Shown: positions 17,578 to 25,558 of the stretch, one piece after another
Layout of the letters: every line of letters starts with the position of its first letter
Numbering within the stretch: the stretch's first letter is position 1
Source of the DNA: Gallispira sp964526435
GTDB taxonomy: Bacteria > Bacillota > Clostridia > Lachnospirales > CAG-274
DNA length: 31,982 nucleotides
Assembly (NCBI GenBank): GCA_964526435.1
Contig: CAZGIC010000011.1
Coordinates: forward strand, 1 to 31,982
Reading direction: 5' to 3'
Program-made: the position numbers and the translations under genes
The notes under the pieces: generated by a model
Told to the model about the DNA's origin: nothing
The model's database searches: none
What the model saw: the letters and a program-made list of their open reading frames with translations, nothing else

Positions 17578-17601
17578 AAAAGTTAGCTAAGTCTAACTTT
17601 T
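17578..17601. promoter_or_regulatory. operator-like palindrome 2
   Basis: Perfect nine-base arms AAAAGTTAG (17578-17586) and CTAACTTTT (17593-17601) with a six-base spacer, CTAAGT. Its centre is 44 bases from that of palindrome 1 and 34 from that of palindrome 3. Confidence 0.7.
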
Positions 17602-17613
17602 ATTGTTAAATCT

Positions 17614-17633
17614 AAGTTAGCTTTTGCTAACTT
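17614..17633. promoter_or_regulatory. operator-like palindrome 3 at the transcript start
   Basis: AAGTTAG (17614-17620) and CTAACTT (17627-17633) with a six-base spacer. It lies immediately downstream of the -10 box, across the predicted first transcribed base. Confidence 0.7.
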
Positions 17634-17639
17634 GTTTTT

Positions 17640-17668
17640 ATATTACACTATTATTCCATATTTGTCAA
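17640..17668 (-). promoter_or_regulatory. promoter of the DUF2325-DUF3793(-flavodoxin) operon
   Basis: Consensus TTGACA (17663-17668), exactly 17 bases and TATAAT-like TAATAT (17640-17645). Such a strong promoter followed by operators fits repression. Confidence 0.8.
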
Positions 17669-17723
17669 TAGTTTTTTGAAAATTATTTTATTAATTTATA
17701 AATTTTAATTTGCAATAAAATCA

Positions 17724-17770
17724 GGAGTGCTGAGTTTTGAAAAATAACTGTTTTTTTTACTCCACACTCC
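17724..17770 (-). terminator. malY terminator
   Basis: GGAGTG/CACTCC plus inner GAGT/ACTC form the stem, with a large A- and T-rich loop that can pair further. On the minus strand a T-rich run follows. It lies 46 bases past the malY stop. Confidence 0.65.
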
Positions 17771-17815
17771 CTGCTCATATTACATTTAACAAAAAATTTC
17801 AGCTAACCAAATCTA

Positions 17816-18985
17816 TTATTCCATTAACTTTTTATAAGCAATGACGCCCTCTTTAAGCCTTAACAACCCGTCTTTAACTTTCTCATTCTGGCATGCAATA
17901 TTCATTCTCATAAACTTATCTCCGTTTCCTCTGTAAACTCCGCCGTCAGAAAGATAAAGACCTGTTTCCCTTCTTATAAATCTGCAAAGTTCCGAAGTAT
18001 TTCCGCCAATTTTACAACAATCAAGCCACAAAAGATACGTTGCCTTTGACTTTACAAGGCTTATTTCAGGAAGCTCTTTTTCAAGAAATTTCTTTACAGT
18101 TTTTTTATTTTCATATAAATAATCTCTCAGTTCATCAAGCCATTTTTCCCCTTTAGTATAAGCAGCCACAGTTCCATCTACGGCAAATATATTAGGTTCT
18201 GCAACTTCATCAGAGTTAAGTCCCCTTACCATAATATTCCTCAATCTCTCATTTGGAATAATAACAGCCGCAGAGTGAAGTCCTGCCACATTAAAAGACT
18301 TGGAAGGAGAAATACATGTAATACTTACCTTCCTGCATATTTCCGATACAGATGCAAAAGGAACGTATTCACAGCCAGGGTCTGTCAGGTCACAGTGGAC
18401 TTCGTCTGAAACAACCGTAACATTGTATTTATTACAAAGCTCCCCTATTTTTTCAAGTTCTTCACTGCTCCATATTCTGCCCACAGGATTATGGGGATTA
18501 CACAATATCATCATTGTCGTAAGGGGATTTTTAAGTTTTTCCTCCAGATCATCAAAATCAATAGAATACTCATAATTTTCATATTTCAGTCTGTTTTCAA
18601 GTACATGTCTGCCGTGGTTTTCTATAGAATTAAAAAATATATTATACACAGGAGTCTGAACAACTACATTATCCCCTGTATTTGTAATTCTTTTTACTGC
18701 ACAGCTTACGGCAGCTATTGTACCGCAGCAGAACTGAAGCCACCCTTTTTCTATATTAAAATTATGCCTTTTGCTCCACCAGCCTTTTATTGCATCATAC
18801 CACTCATCAGGTATTATGGAATATCCGTATATTCCCTGTTCAGCCCTTTTTGTAAGTGCTTTTGTTATTTCCGGTGCAGTCTGAAAATCCATATCGGCAA
18901 CCCACATAGGAAGCTCATTTTCAGGAATATCCCATTTTAAAGAGTATGTATTTCTTCTGTCTACAATTTTATCAAAATCAAACAT
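17816..18985 (-). CDS. MalY/PatB-type pyridoxal-phosphate C-S lyase
   Basis: A 389-residue fold-type I aminotransferase-like enzyme. MalY/PatB members cleave cystathionine or other cysteine S-conjugates, releasing a thiol, pyruvate and ammonia. Features are the start DFDKIVDRRNTYSLKWD, the family motif ELPMWVADMDF near 25, NPHNPVGRIWS near 165, SDEVHCDL near 192, and the PLP lysine in SPSKSFNVAGLHSA near 230. Family members may also act as aminotransferases or as regulators. The promoter carries the same 18-base element as the divergent lysR region at 25559, which suggests coregulation with the eight-gene operon. Confidence 0.9.
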   Translation of the reverse strand: MFDFDKIVDRRNTYSLKWDIPENELPMWVADMDFQTAPEITKALTKRAEQGIYGYSIIPDEWYDAIKGWWSKRHNFNIEKGWLQFCCGTIAAVSCAVKRITNTGDNVVVQTPVYNIFFNSIENHGRHVLENRLKYENYEYSIDFDDLEEKLKNPLTTMMILCNPHNPVGRIWSSEELEKIGELCNKYNVTVVSDEVHCDLTDPGCEYVPFASVSEICRKVSITCISPSKSFNVAGLHSAAVIIPNERLRNIMVRGLNSDEVAEPNIFAVDGTVAAYTKGEKWLDELRDYLYENKKTVKKFLEKELPEISLVKSKATYLLWLDCCKIGGNTSELCRFIRRETGLYLSDGGVYRGNGDKFMRMNIACQNEKVKDGLLRLKEGVIAYKKLME

Positions 18986-19057
18986 TACTTTCCCTCCATA
19001 GTATTTTGTAATAAATAAAGTTATTTCCCATTTCAGTATCTTACCCTATATGTATCA

Positions 19058-19085
19058 ATTATATAATATAAATCTCAAAAATCAA
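19058..19085 (-). promoter_or_regulatory. malY promoter
   Basis: TTGATT (19080-19085), 16 bases and TATAAT (19058-19063). The repeated element at 19083-19100 abuts the -35 box on its upstream side. Confidence 0.6.
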
Positions 19086-19100
19086 ATACTTATATTAAAT
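19083..19100. promoter_or_regulatory. candidate LysR box upstream of malY
   Basis: CAAATACTTATATTAAAT, identical over 18 bases to 25559-25576. It contains the loose LysR-type T-N11-A pattern within ATACTT..AAATAT. Its place just upstream of the -35 fits an activator site. Confidence 0.6.
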
Positions 19101-19137
19101 ATATTTTAATTTCCCATATCTGTTATTTTAAAAATAT

Positions 19138-19168
19138 AAAGCCGCCTGTACTAAATACAGACGACTTT
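19138..19168 (-). terminator. terminator of the eight-gene operon
   Basis: A 13-pair stem (19138-19150 with 19156-19168, two G-T wobbles) with a five-base loop. A T-rich run follows on the minus strand. Confidence 0.85.
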
Positions 19169-19225
19169 AACATTTCAAAAAAACGACGCCCCTATAAAAA
19201 TTCAGGCATAAAAATTTAAGGCTTA

Positions 19226-20155
19226 TCATTCCATTTCAAAAGTTATAGCCACACTACCACTGCCAAGGGCATCTTCAAGTCCTGCAGTATCTTCAATATA
19301 TCCAAGCCTTGTATAGCTGTATACATTTGAAAAAGTATCATAAAACACTACAAGACAGTCTGAACCATAAAGCATTATTTCTCCCTTGTTTATATATGAA
19401 GGAGTTTCGCTGTCAGTTGGAAGTGATTCGTCCATATAATAATATTTTTCATTTCCATGAAGTTCTGACATACTGTATGTTACAGGAAATTTTTCTATAA
19501 GCTTTTGAGTTGTATCATTATCATAAAGTTTTGCCGAAAAATTATTATCACCTATTTTTAAATTTATACTGATCATATTATCCTCCTGTTCATCTGTTTC
19601 TGATACATAGTTTACTTCATCTTCTGCTATATTTTCCACTTCTTCTGTCACTTCTTCCGTCAGGTCATCTGTTGTTCCCCTATTGCCCGTCGTAATTGTA
19701 ATTTGTCCATCATTCCATTCAACATCAAATCCCAGACCTTCCGAAACAAATCTTAAATGGACAAATGTTCTTGAATTAATAATAACAGGAACTGTATCAA
19801 GAGTATATTCTTCACCATTTAAATATGCAGTTTCAGAATTTATTTCAAGTACAACAGTATCATCTCCTCTGTATATTGAAATTGTCTGACTTTCACTGTT
19901 CCACTCAACTCTTCCTCCCATACTTTCAACTACTGCACGCACAGGCACTATTGTACGGCCATTTTCTATAATCGGAGCTGTTCCATAGCCCGGATCAATT
20001 TCACTTTCACTGCCATTAACCGTCATAATAGGGTCCCCTGCACTCATTACAATAGTTATCGTTTCATCATACTGAGTATCAGCATTTGATGCCTCAGCAT
20101 TACAGCCTGCCACACTTAGTGCCGCAAACAGCAGTGCGAATATTATTTTTTTCAT
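19226..20155 (-). CDS. lipoprotein with copper-amine-oxidase-like and cyclophilin-like domains
   Basis: A 309-residue surface lipoprotein. The signal peptide ends in the lipobox VAGC with lipid cysteine C18. Residues about 35-150 form a copper amine oxidase N-terminal-type domain (RTIVPVRAVVESMGGRVEWN, then RTFVHLRFVSEGLGFDVEWN). These are common on clostridial exported proteins and do not imply a copper enzyme. An acidic linker follows (about 155-190). Residues 195-309 form a cyclophilin-like domain with LYDNDTTQKLI, a GEIML strand, VVFYDTFS and YTRLGY, sharing those landmarks with the lipoprotein at 22523. The ATG at 20155 is preferred over a GTG three codons earlier because AGAGGTG lies at the right distance. 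It is the last gene of the operon. Confidence 0.85.
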   Translation of the reverse strand: MKKIIFALLFAALSVAGCNAEASNADTQYDETITIVMSAGDPIMTVNGSESEIDPGYGTAPIIENGRTIVPVRAVVESMGGRVEWNSESQTISIYRGDDTVVLEINSETAYLNGEEYTLDTVPVIINSRTFVHLRFVSEGLGFDVEWNDGQITITTGNRGTTDDLTEEVTEEVENIAEDEVNYVSETDEQEDNMISINLKIGDNNFSAKLYDNDTTQKLIEKFPVTYSMSELHGNEKYYYMDESLPTDSETPSYINKGEIMLYGSDCLVVFYDTFSNVYSYTRLGYIEDTAGLEDALGSGSVAITFEME

Positions 20156-20160
20156 TCCTA

Positions 20161-20736
20161 TCACCTCTGATCATATATTGATTTTATAACTTTTGCAGGT
20201 GTTCCTGCCACAACCATATCAGCAGGCACATCTTTATTGACAATTGAGCCTGCACCGATTATTGCATTATCTCCTATTGTAACCCCTCCAAGAATAGTTG
20301 CATTTGCCCCTATCCACACATTTTTACCTATAACAATAGGTCTGGGAATAGTATCCCCTCTTCTTTCAGGATTGAAATCATGATTAAGAGTTGCCAAAAC
20401 TACCTTATGTCCTATTAAGGCTCCGTCGCCTATTGTAATTCCACCCTGGTCCTGGAAACAGCAGCAGGAATTTATAAATACATTTTTTCCAACACTTATA
20501 TTTTTACCGCAGTCAGTGTAAAAAGGCGGAAACATACCAAAACTTTTATCAACAGTTTTACCTGTAAGCCTTGAAAAAATTTCACATATTTCTTCCGCTG
20601 TATGATATGAACCGTTAAGTTCAGCAGTTATCTTCATTGCCTCATGGCTTAATTCAACCATATATTTATGAATTTCAGAATCAACTGAAATTGTATTTCC
20701 ACCGTTTACATAGTCCAAAAATTCTTTAACATTCAT
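20161..20736 (-). CDS. sugar O-acetyltransferase (maltose/NodL type, left-handed beta helix)
   Basis: A 191-residue acetyl-CoA-dependent acetyltransferase. The N-terminal Mac domain has MKITAELN and EEICEIFSRLTGK. The hexapeptide-repeat coil runs from about residue 60 (FYTDCGKNISVGKNVFIN) to the end. The catalytic histidine is in LNHDFNPERR near 117, and the acetyl-CoA binding tail is ADMVVAGTPAKVI. The acceptor is unknown; family names such as maltose or galactoside acetyltransferase are loose. GGAGGAG precedes the ATG. It is 15 bases after lysE and ends five bases before the last operon gene. Confidence 0.9.
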   Translation of the reverse strand: MNVKEFLDYVNGGNTISVDSEIHKYMVELSHEAMKITAELNGSYHTAEEICEIFSRLTGKTVDKSFGMFPPFYTDCGKNISVGKNVFINSCCCFQDQGGITIGDGALIGHKVVLATLNHDFNPERRGDTIPRPIVIGKNVWIGANATILGGVTIGDNAIIGAGSIVNKDVPADMVVAGTPAKVIKSIYDQR

Positions 20737-20751
20737 TTCTTTACTCCTCCT

Positions 20752-21357
20752 TTAATTAATTAACATTTTAATAAAAACCAAAGCACTGAAAAGTATAATC
20801 AAAACACCAAATATTTTGTCAGTCTTTAATATTGTTTTTTTACCTGCCCTCTCCTTAAATATAACTGCTCCAAGTGCCAGCAGGAACCACCATACTGCTG
20901 TACCTACAAACACACCTGCAGCAGCAAAACATCCCTTTTCAAAATCAATTTCCCCAGTTATTCCAAACCATGCAAAAGCCCATATAAACGTCAATATACC
21001 GGCAGGATTTGTAATTCCTAATATAAAAGAGGAAAAATACATTTTTAATATACCTGATTTCCGCAATTGTAAATTTGTGTCTGCATTGGTTTTAACCAGT
21101 AATCTTATTCCCATAAGGAGCAGTATTATTCCTCCTGCTGTATTAATAACAAGCTGATTATCAATAATAAAGTCCGATACAAAAGTAATACCAAAAACGC
21201 CTATACAGGCATATATCAGATCAGCCGTTGAACATCCCAGCCCGGACAAAAAACCCGTCCAAAATCCGTATTTTAAGGTCCTTTCAATTGTAAGAGCACC
21301 AACAGCTCCGGCAGGTATACCGAAAATCAATCCGATAATCAATCCTTTTATAAACAT
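20752..21357 (-). CDS. LysE-family exporter
   Basis: A 201-residue membrane protein with about six hydrophobic segments. The LysE/RhtB fold is shown by IGLIFGIPAGAVGALTIERTL at the start, LSGLGCSTADLIYACIGVFG near 40, and SSFILGITNPAGILTFIWAF near 110. Members export amino acids such as lysine, homoserine, threonine or cysteine derivatives. The substrate cannot be read from sequence. The start overlaps the DUF3737 gene region by one-base spacing, so coupling is likely. It is the only transporter in the operon, so the pathway product or a toxic intermediate may leave through it. Confidence 0.85.
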   Translation of the reverse strand: MFIKGLIIGLIFGIPAGAVGALTIERTLKYGFWTGFLSGLGCSTADLIYACIGVFGITFVSDFIIDNQLVINTAGGIILLLMGIRLLVKTNADTNLQLRKSGILKMYFSSFILGITNPAGILTFIWAFAWFGITGEIDFEKGCFAAAGVFVGTAVWWFLLALGAVIFKERAGKKTILKTDKIFGVLIILFSALVFIKMLIN

Positions 21358-21358
21358 A

Positions 21359-22216
21359 TTAATTTACAGCCTTTAAACTCTTTTTGTATACAATATTTGT
21401 CTGGCTCACATCAACCTTATCTTTCTCCATTATAAGCTCATCAATATAATCAGCACTTATATAGCCCTTTGACGGATTTAAAACACTGTCTATTTTACCC
21501 TCGATTTCTGCATGAACACTTGAATACTCAAAAGCAAGAGTCGTATTTATAAGTTTACAGTTTTTCATAACAAGATTGTCTATATAACACATTCCCTGCA
21601 AACTCTCAACTGTACAATTAATTAAAGTTAAATTCTTTGCATTCCAGCCCAGATATTCACCTGAAATAAATGAATCATAAACAGTTATATTTTCGCTGTT
21701 CCAGAAAGCATCTTTTGAAAGCATTTTTGCATTGTGTATCTCAACATTTTTAGCACCGTCAAAGGAATAATTTCCCGTAAGCGTAAAATTATCAATATTC
21801 ATATTTTCAGAATTCATTGCAAAATAATCGCCCTTTGCCGTTACATTTTCCATTCTTACATTGTTGCAGCTCCATAAAGTTTCTTCCGCATTGGGGAAAG
21901 TAACATTTTTAAGTGTTATGTTCTTTGAACGTCTGAAATTCTTAGGTGCCTCTATAACTGTATTTTCAGCTGATATATTCTCTGTATACCATATGCCGGC
22001 TCTTGCCATTTCAAAGAGTGTACAGTTTTCAAGCTTAATATTTTTGCTGTACCAGAGAGGATATTTCCACTTAAACATACACCCGTAAAGCTCAATATTG
22101 TTACTTTCCTTTAAAGGTGACTCTCCATCAGCAAATACGCTGTCAGATATTTTCAAATTACTTCCCTTAAATAATGCTCTCTCTCCCTTAAAAAAGTCCT
22201 GTCTTATTTCCTTCAT
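21359..22216 (-). CDS. DUF3737 family beta-helix protein
   Basis: A 285-residue protein of the DUF3737 family. It is made of repeated short strands of the form N(I/V)xxxNxxx (for example SKNIKLENCTLFEMA, SENMNIDNFTL, AKNLTLINCTV), predicting a right-handed parallel beta-helix. The start motif DFFKGERALFKGSNLKISDSVF is typical. No catalytic residues are known to me. The ATG at 22216 is preferred because GGGAG lies nine bases before it; an upstream in-frame start lacks one. There is no signal peptide, so it is probably cytoplasmic. Confidence 0.85.
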   Translation of the reverse strand: MKEIRQDFFKGERALFKGSNLKISDSVFADGESPLKESNNIELYGCMFKWKYPLWYSKNIKLENCTLFEMARAGIWYTENISAENTVIEAPKNFRRSKNITLKNVTFPNAEETLWSCNNVRMENVTAKGDYFAMNSENMNIDNFTLTGNYSFDGAKNVEIHNAKMLSKDAFWNSENITVYDSFISGEYLGWNAKNLTLINCTVESLQGMCYIDNLVMKNCKLINTTLAFEYSSVHAEIEGKIDSVLNPSKGYISADYIDELIMEKDKVDVSQTNIVYKKSLKAVN

Positions 22217-22276
22217 ATTTAAAACTCCCTTCATTACATAAACATTATTGCTCAAAAGCAGCTGATAACATTTTTA

Positions 22277-22504
22277 TTACACTTCTTTCTTCAGCTGATA
22301 AATTAAATAATCAAGACAGCTTATATTTTTCTGTATGTCATGAAGTTTATCAAGCATCTGTTTTCTGTGTTTTGCAAGCAGATTAAGTTCTTCTTTCATT
22401 TTCCCCTCATCTGATAAATTAATAAAGTCAGATACGGTATCATTATTACAGCCTGCATCTATCAAATTCTGAATTAAATCCTCTTTTGATTTATAAACTG
22501 ACAT
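22277..22504 (-). CDS. small coiled-coil protein
   Basis: A 75-residue protein. The N-terminal half is helical (KEDLIQNLIDAGCNND). The C-terminal half, residues about 36-72 (LLAKHRKQMLDKLHDIQKNI, ending CLDYLIYQLKKE), is a coiled coil like the dimerisation tail of MerR-family regulators, but no DNA-binding domain is present. The ATG at 22504 follows GGGATGA; an ATG three codons earlier lies inside that site. It may bind a partner or a small effector. No function is known. Confidence 0.65.
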   Translation of the reverse strand: MSVYKSKEDLIQNLIDAGCNNDTVSDFINLSDEGKMKEELNLLAKHRKQMLDKLHDIQKNISCLDYLIYQLKKEV

Positions 22505-22522
22505 ATAATTCATCCCTTTTCT

Positions 22523-23056
22523 TTATTTGCTTATTATAACAACCTTATTTCCCCATCCTTCAAGTACAGGGTTATTTTCAACTGCTGACACAAATTCATC
22601 TGAATAATCAAAATACCCAAGCCTTGTATATTCAGCAGTAATATCCACATCACCATAAAAGAGTACAATTCTGTTAGGCTCTGCAAAATACACTTCTCCT
22701 GCCTTTTCCTCGGTTACAGTTTCAGGATCATGAGGTATTTCATATCTTTCAGGAATATCATAATACTGCATTACTTCCCAGTTATCATAATCATCATAGT
22801 GATAAATAGGCAGGCTCAGTTCTCCGTCACCTACAAGATTTGCAATTGTTTTTGCAGTATCATTATCATACAAATGCAGTGTAAAAGATTCTCCTTCATT
22901 TCCGAATTTAACATTCATTTCACTTATATCTTCACTTTCTTCCTGGACACTTTCCTCTGTCACTGTTGTACTGTTTCCTTCTTCATAATTACATCCTGCT
23001 GTTCCAAAAGCCAATGTTAATGCCACAGTAATAGTTAATAAAATTTTTCTTTTCAT
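22523..23056 (-). CDS. lipoprotein with cyclophilin-like domain
   Basis: A 177-residue lipoprotein. The lipobox is TAGC with lipid cysteine C22, followed by an acidic, serine- and threonine-rich linker. Residues about 46-177 form a cyclophilin-like barrel: LHLYDNDTAKTI, a GEVYF strand, RIVLFYGDVD and YTRLGYFDY. These landmarks match those in the C-terminal domain of the last operon gene (YDNDT, GE, VFY/LFY, YTRLGY). The cyclophilin-like fold does not imply peptidyl-prolyl isomerase activity. AAGGAGA precedes the ATG, which abuts the stop codon of the ligase gene. Role unknown. Confidence 0.82.
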   Translation of the reverse strand: MKRKILLTITVALTLAFGTAGCNYEEGNSTTVTEESVQEESEDISEMNVKFGNEGESFTLHLYDNDTAKTIANLVGDGELSLPIYHYDDYDNWEVMQYYDIPERYEIPHDPETVTEEKAGEVYFAEPNRIVLFYGDVDITAEYTRLGYFDYSDEFVSAVENNPVLEGWGNKVVIISK

Positions 23057-24406
23057 TTAAATCTCTCCTTTTAAAATTAGTTTTTTCTTTCCCGTTGCCT
23101 TATCAGGCATTATCGAATTAACAAATCTTATATAAAATTTAACATAATTCATATTCTTTTCATTTAATATTTTCTTCATCATATTATGTATTTCAACCTC
23201 AATATGATTTTTTTTGTCTTCATCTGAAATTTCAGCAATCATTTCAAATGAATTTTCCGACAGCTGCCTGAACTGATAATCAAGCAGTCCTTCCACACAG
23301 AAACCTTCTATTGCAAGAGGATGCAAAAACTCTTTAGTTCCCTCATTTGTTTCAAACCACAGCATATCCTCATCTCGTCCAAGTATATTTTCAACTGCTG
23401 TAAAGGGATATTTTAAATCATTTTCATTCTTTATCCTGAGTCTGTCTGCAATTTTATATCTTATTAAAGGCTGACTGTAATTGTAAAGAGATGTAACATA
23501 AATGTTTCCTTCATTTATCTCTATGTAATTCATATCGTCAAAAAGATACATTCCTTCATTAGTATCATATTCTACACCCAGTGCAAGGGACTCACTTGCA
23601 CCATAATAATTAATTACATCCGCTTTAAATATTTTCTTAAAATACTCCCTTAAATTACTGCTTAAAGGTTCACCGCATGAAACTACTCTGAACACATTAA
23701 CATTCAATTCACCATTTTCAACAAGCTCACCCAGTATTTTTACTGCCGAGGGGTATCCTACAATCATATCAGGCTTAAATTTTTCCGTTTTGCTTATCCA
23801 TTCATTTAAAGGCGTTTTTACATCAAGAAAAAACTGATTTCCCTTTACACCCTCAATACCGTCACCCACTGCCATTGCACCTCCGTATCGTCCGTCTGTA
23901 GCTGCCACATACATTATCCTTGGACCTTTAAAGAGATACTTTAATATCTGAAACATTGACATATTCCACAGTGCCCCTCTTATAACTCCAACAAGGAGAT
24001 ATTCCCATGCCTTTTCATCATATACAAAGTAGGCAGGCTTTCCTGTGCTTCCTGAAGAATGAACTATATGATATTTGCCTTTAAACACCTTTTTATTCTT
24101 GTTTTCCTCTCTGTCAAATTTTCTTAATTCTTCCTGATTTAAATCCTTTGAAGTCACAATACTTTCAAAATTTTCAATAAGTAAAGCCTTGTCTGTTACA
24201 GGAAATTCAGATATAGGAAAAGTTCCTATATTTTTTAAATTAATTCCCTTATCCGAAAAAGTTTTGTGATAATATTCTGAATTATCATACGCATATTTTA
24301 AAATTTTACGGAGTCTTTTCTCCTGTAAACTTCTGATCTGTTCTTTTGTTTTTGCTGTATTTTTCTTCATACTGTAAAGATTTAAAAGCAGCCTTAAATA
24401 ATTCAT
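23057..24406 (-). CDS. PaaK-like adenylate-forming enzyme
   Basis: A 449-residue member of the phenylacetate-CoA ligase/CapK branch of the acyl-adenylate-forming superfamily. The phosphate loop HSSGSTGKPAYFVYDE is near residue 117, and YYGASESLALGVEYDTNEG is near 268. SQPLIRYKIADRLRI near 312 contains the aspartate that binds the nucleotide ribose. The C-terminal subdomain ends in PDKATGKKKLI, with the expected catalytic lysine region. It should activate a carboxylic acid with ATP and pass it to CoA or an amine, but the substrate is unknown. AGGTGAGG precedes the ATG. Its neighbour, an amide hydrolase, suggests the pair makes and breaks an acyl bond, but this is inference. Confidence 0.82.
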   Translation of the reverse strand: MNYLRLLLNLYSMKKNTAKTKEQIRSLQEKRLRKILKYAYDNSEYYHKTFSDKGINLKNIGTFPISEFPVTDKALLIENFESIVTSKDLNQEELRKFDREENKNKKVFKGKYHIVHSSGSTGKPAYFVYDEKAWEYLLVGVIRGALWNMSMFQILKYLFKGPRIMYVAATDGRYGGAMAVGDGIEGVKGNQFFLDVKTPLNEWISKTEKFKPDMIVGYPSAVKILGELVENGELNVNVFRVVSCGEPLSSNLREYFKKIFKADVINYYGASESLALGVEYDTNEGMYLFDDMNYIEINEGNIYVTSLYNYSQPLIRYKIADRLRIKNENDLKYPFTAVENILGRDEDMLWFETNEGTKEFLHPLAIEGFCVEGLLDYQFRQLSENSFEMIAEISDEDKKNHIEVEIHNMMKKILNEKNMNYVKFYIRFVNSIMPDKATGKKKLILKGEI

Positions 24407-24422
24407 ATCCTCACCTCTTGTC

Positions 24423-25505
24423 CTACTTCAAATCAAATGTATAGGCTTTGTCATAATTTTCCCGGTGATAATAGATTGCCTCACCTTTCGTTTTATTAAA
24501 AACTATACTCCACTCCGTAGATTCAAAATCATTAAAGTTATCCTTGCTTACACTGTCAAGGGCATCTTTCACCTGTTCTTCTGTCATTACTCCATTATCC
24601 TCAAGGGCATTTGTAAGAATTTCAAATCTCTCATGGGATTGACTGCTGCCTGTTCCGTACTTTTCCCCTGGACTTACGTAATAATTTGTAAGTACAGGTG
24701 TTTCCGTCACTATCATTTCGTTATTTACATATTCAACGGCAACACTTTTTCCATCTGCATCAGATATTGCAAAATGAATCATCATATCCATTGATGCATG
24801 CATATCATATTGTCCGAGAAGTTCAACTGCTTCATCTGTATTTGCAGCCTTATCGAGCATAAGTCTTATTGCTGTAGTTGTCGTTATATCAGGCTTATCA
24901 CTATTCTGTTCAATAGTATCTGAATCCTGTATCATATTTACAGCAACACAAAGTCCCTTTTCATTCATACCATCAAGAGGTGCATAAAGAGCTGCAATAG
25001 TTTTTATATTATCTGAAAGATAATCTATGTTAAATCCTGTACCTGCCTTTATAAAATCCATATTAACTGTGGATATTGAAGCATAACCATTTTCCGGTTC
25101 TGCCTTTACAATAAGAGCATTGCAATTGTTCCAGTCAAAGTTTCTTCCAAACAGTTCATCACCGTCATTTCCTTCTGCTGCTATTGTACTGCACCCAAAT
25201 ATATTTCCCTCAAAACTTAAATCAGCACTTCCTATTAAATTGTTTTTGATAAACTCTATAACCTCCCTGTCCGAAGATGCTCCGCCCATACTTATATATG
25301 TGTCAAAGCCATAATCACCTGTATAAGTTACAGCAGACAACCCATCTTCAAGCTCCGTTATTTCATTATCTGTATTTACAGAAATATTTTCTTCCGTTTT
25401 TACCATACTCTCCACACCACTTTCACTCTCTTGCCCTTTTCCGGTACAACCTGCTGTCACAGCCACCGTAAAAATTACTGCAAAAAGAACTATATATCTT
25501 CTCAT
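24423..25505 (-). CDS. lipoprotein amide hydrolase, C45/choloylglycine-like Ntn family
   Basis: A 360-residue lipoprotein with lipid cysteine C20 (VTAGC). It has a C45-type Ntn-hydrolase domain. The nucleophile is C105 in GCSTIAA, followed by the family's LFGRNFDW (R121, N122, D124). A conserved asparagine lies in LTNYYVSPGEKYGTGSSQSHERF near 270. Members cleave linear amides, for example acyl-amino-acid or penicillin-type bonds. In family members, maturation exposes the cysteine as N-terminus; here it lies 85 residues beyond the lipid anchor, so processing would separate it from the membrane unless the two chains stay together. First gene of the operon, divergent from lysR. Confidence 0.85.
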   Translation of the reverse strand: MRRYIVLFAVIFTVAVTAGCTGKGQESESGVESMVKTEENISVNTDNEITELEDGLSAVTYTGDYGFDTYISMGGASSDREVIEFIKNNLIGSADLSFEGNIFGCSTIAAEGNDGDELFGRNFDWNNCNALIVKAEPENGYASISTVNMDFIKAGTGFNIDYLSDNIKTIAALYAPLDGMNEKGLCVAVNMIQDSDTIEQNSDKPDITTTTAIRLMLDKAANTDEAVELLGQYDMHASMDMMIHFAISDADGKSVAVEYVNNEMIVTETPVLTNYYVSPGEKYGTGSSQSHERFEILTNALEDNGVMTEEQVKDALDSVSKDNFNDFESTEWSIVFNKTKGEAIYYHRENYDKAYTFDLK

Positions 25506-25526
25506 TTAACTATTCCCCTCCTTCTG

Positions 25527-25555
25527 CAATCAATTCTAGCACACTTAACATCAAA
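25527..25555 (-). promoter_or_regulatory. promoter of the eight-gene operon
   Basis: The -35 TTGCTA, 17 bases and TAGAAT with an extended TGC, reading on the minus strand and ending about 25 bases before the start codon. The repeated element at 25559-25576 lies directly upstream, as expected for LysR activation. Coordinates are good to a few bases. Confidence 0.55.
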
Positions 25556-25558
25556 TAG

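Noticed and set aside
17578..17601. Fur or DtxR/IdeR box
   Set aside because: The arms are GTTAG/CTAAC with six bases between. Fur boxes have GATAAT-type arms and DtxR boxes a one-base centre.
18491..18940. A 149-codon plus-strand open frame
   Set aside because: It is antisense to the malY-type gene. Its hydrophobic translation is a by-product.
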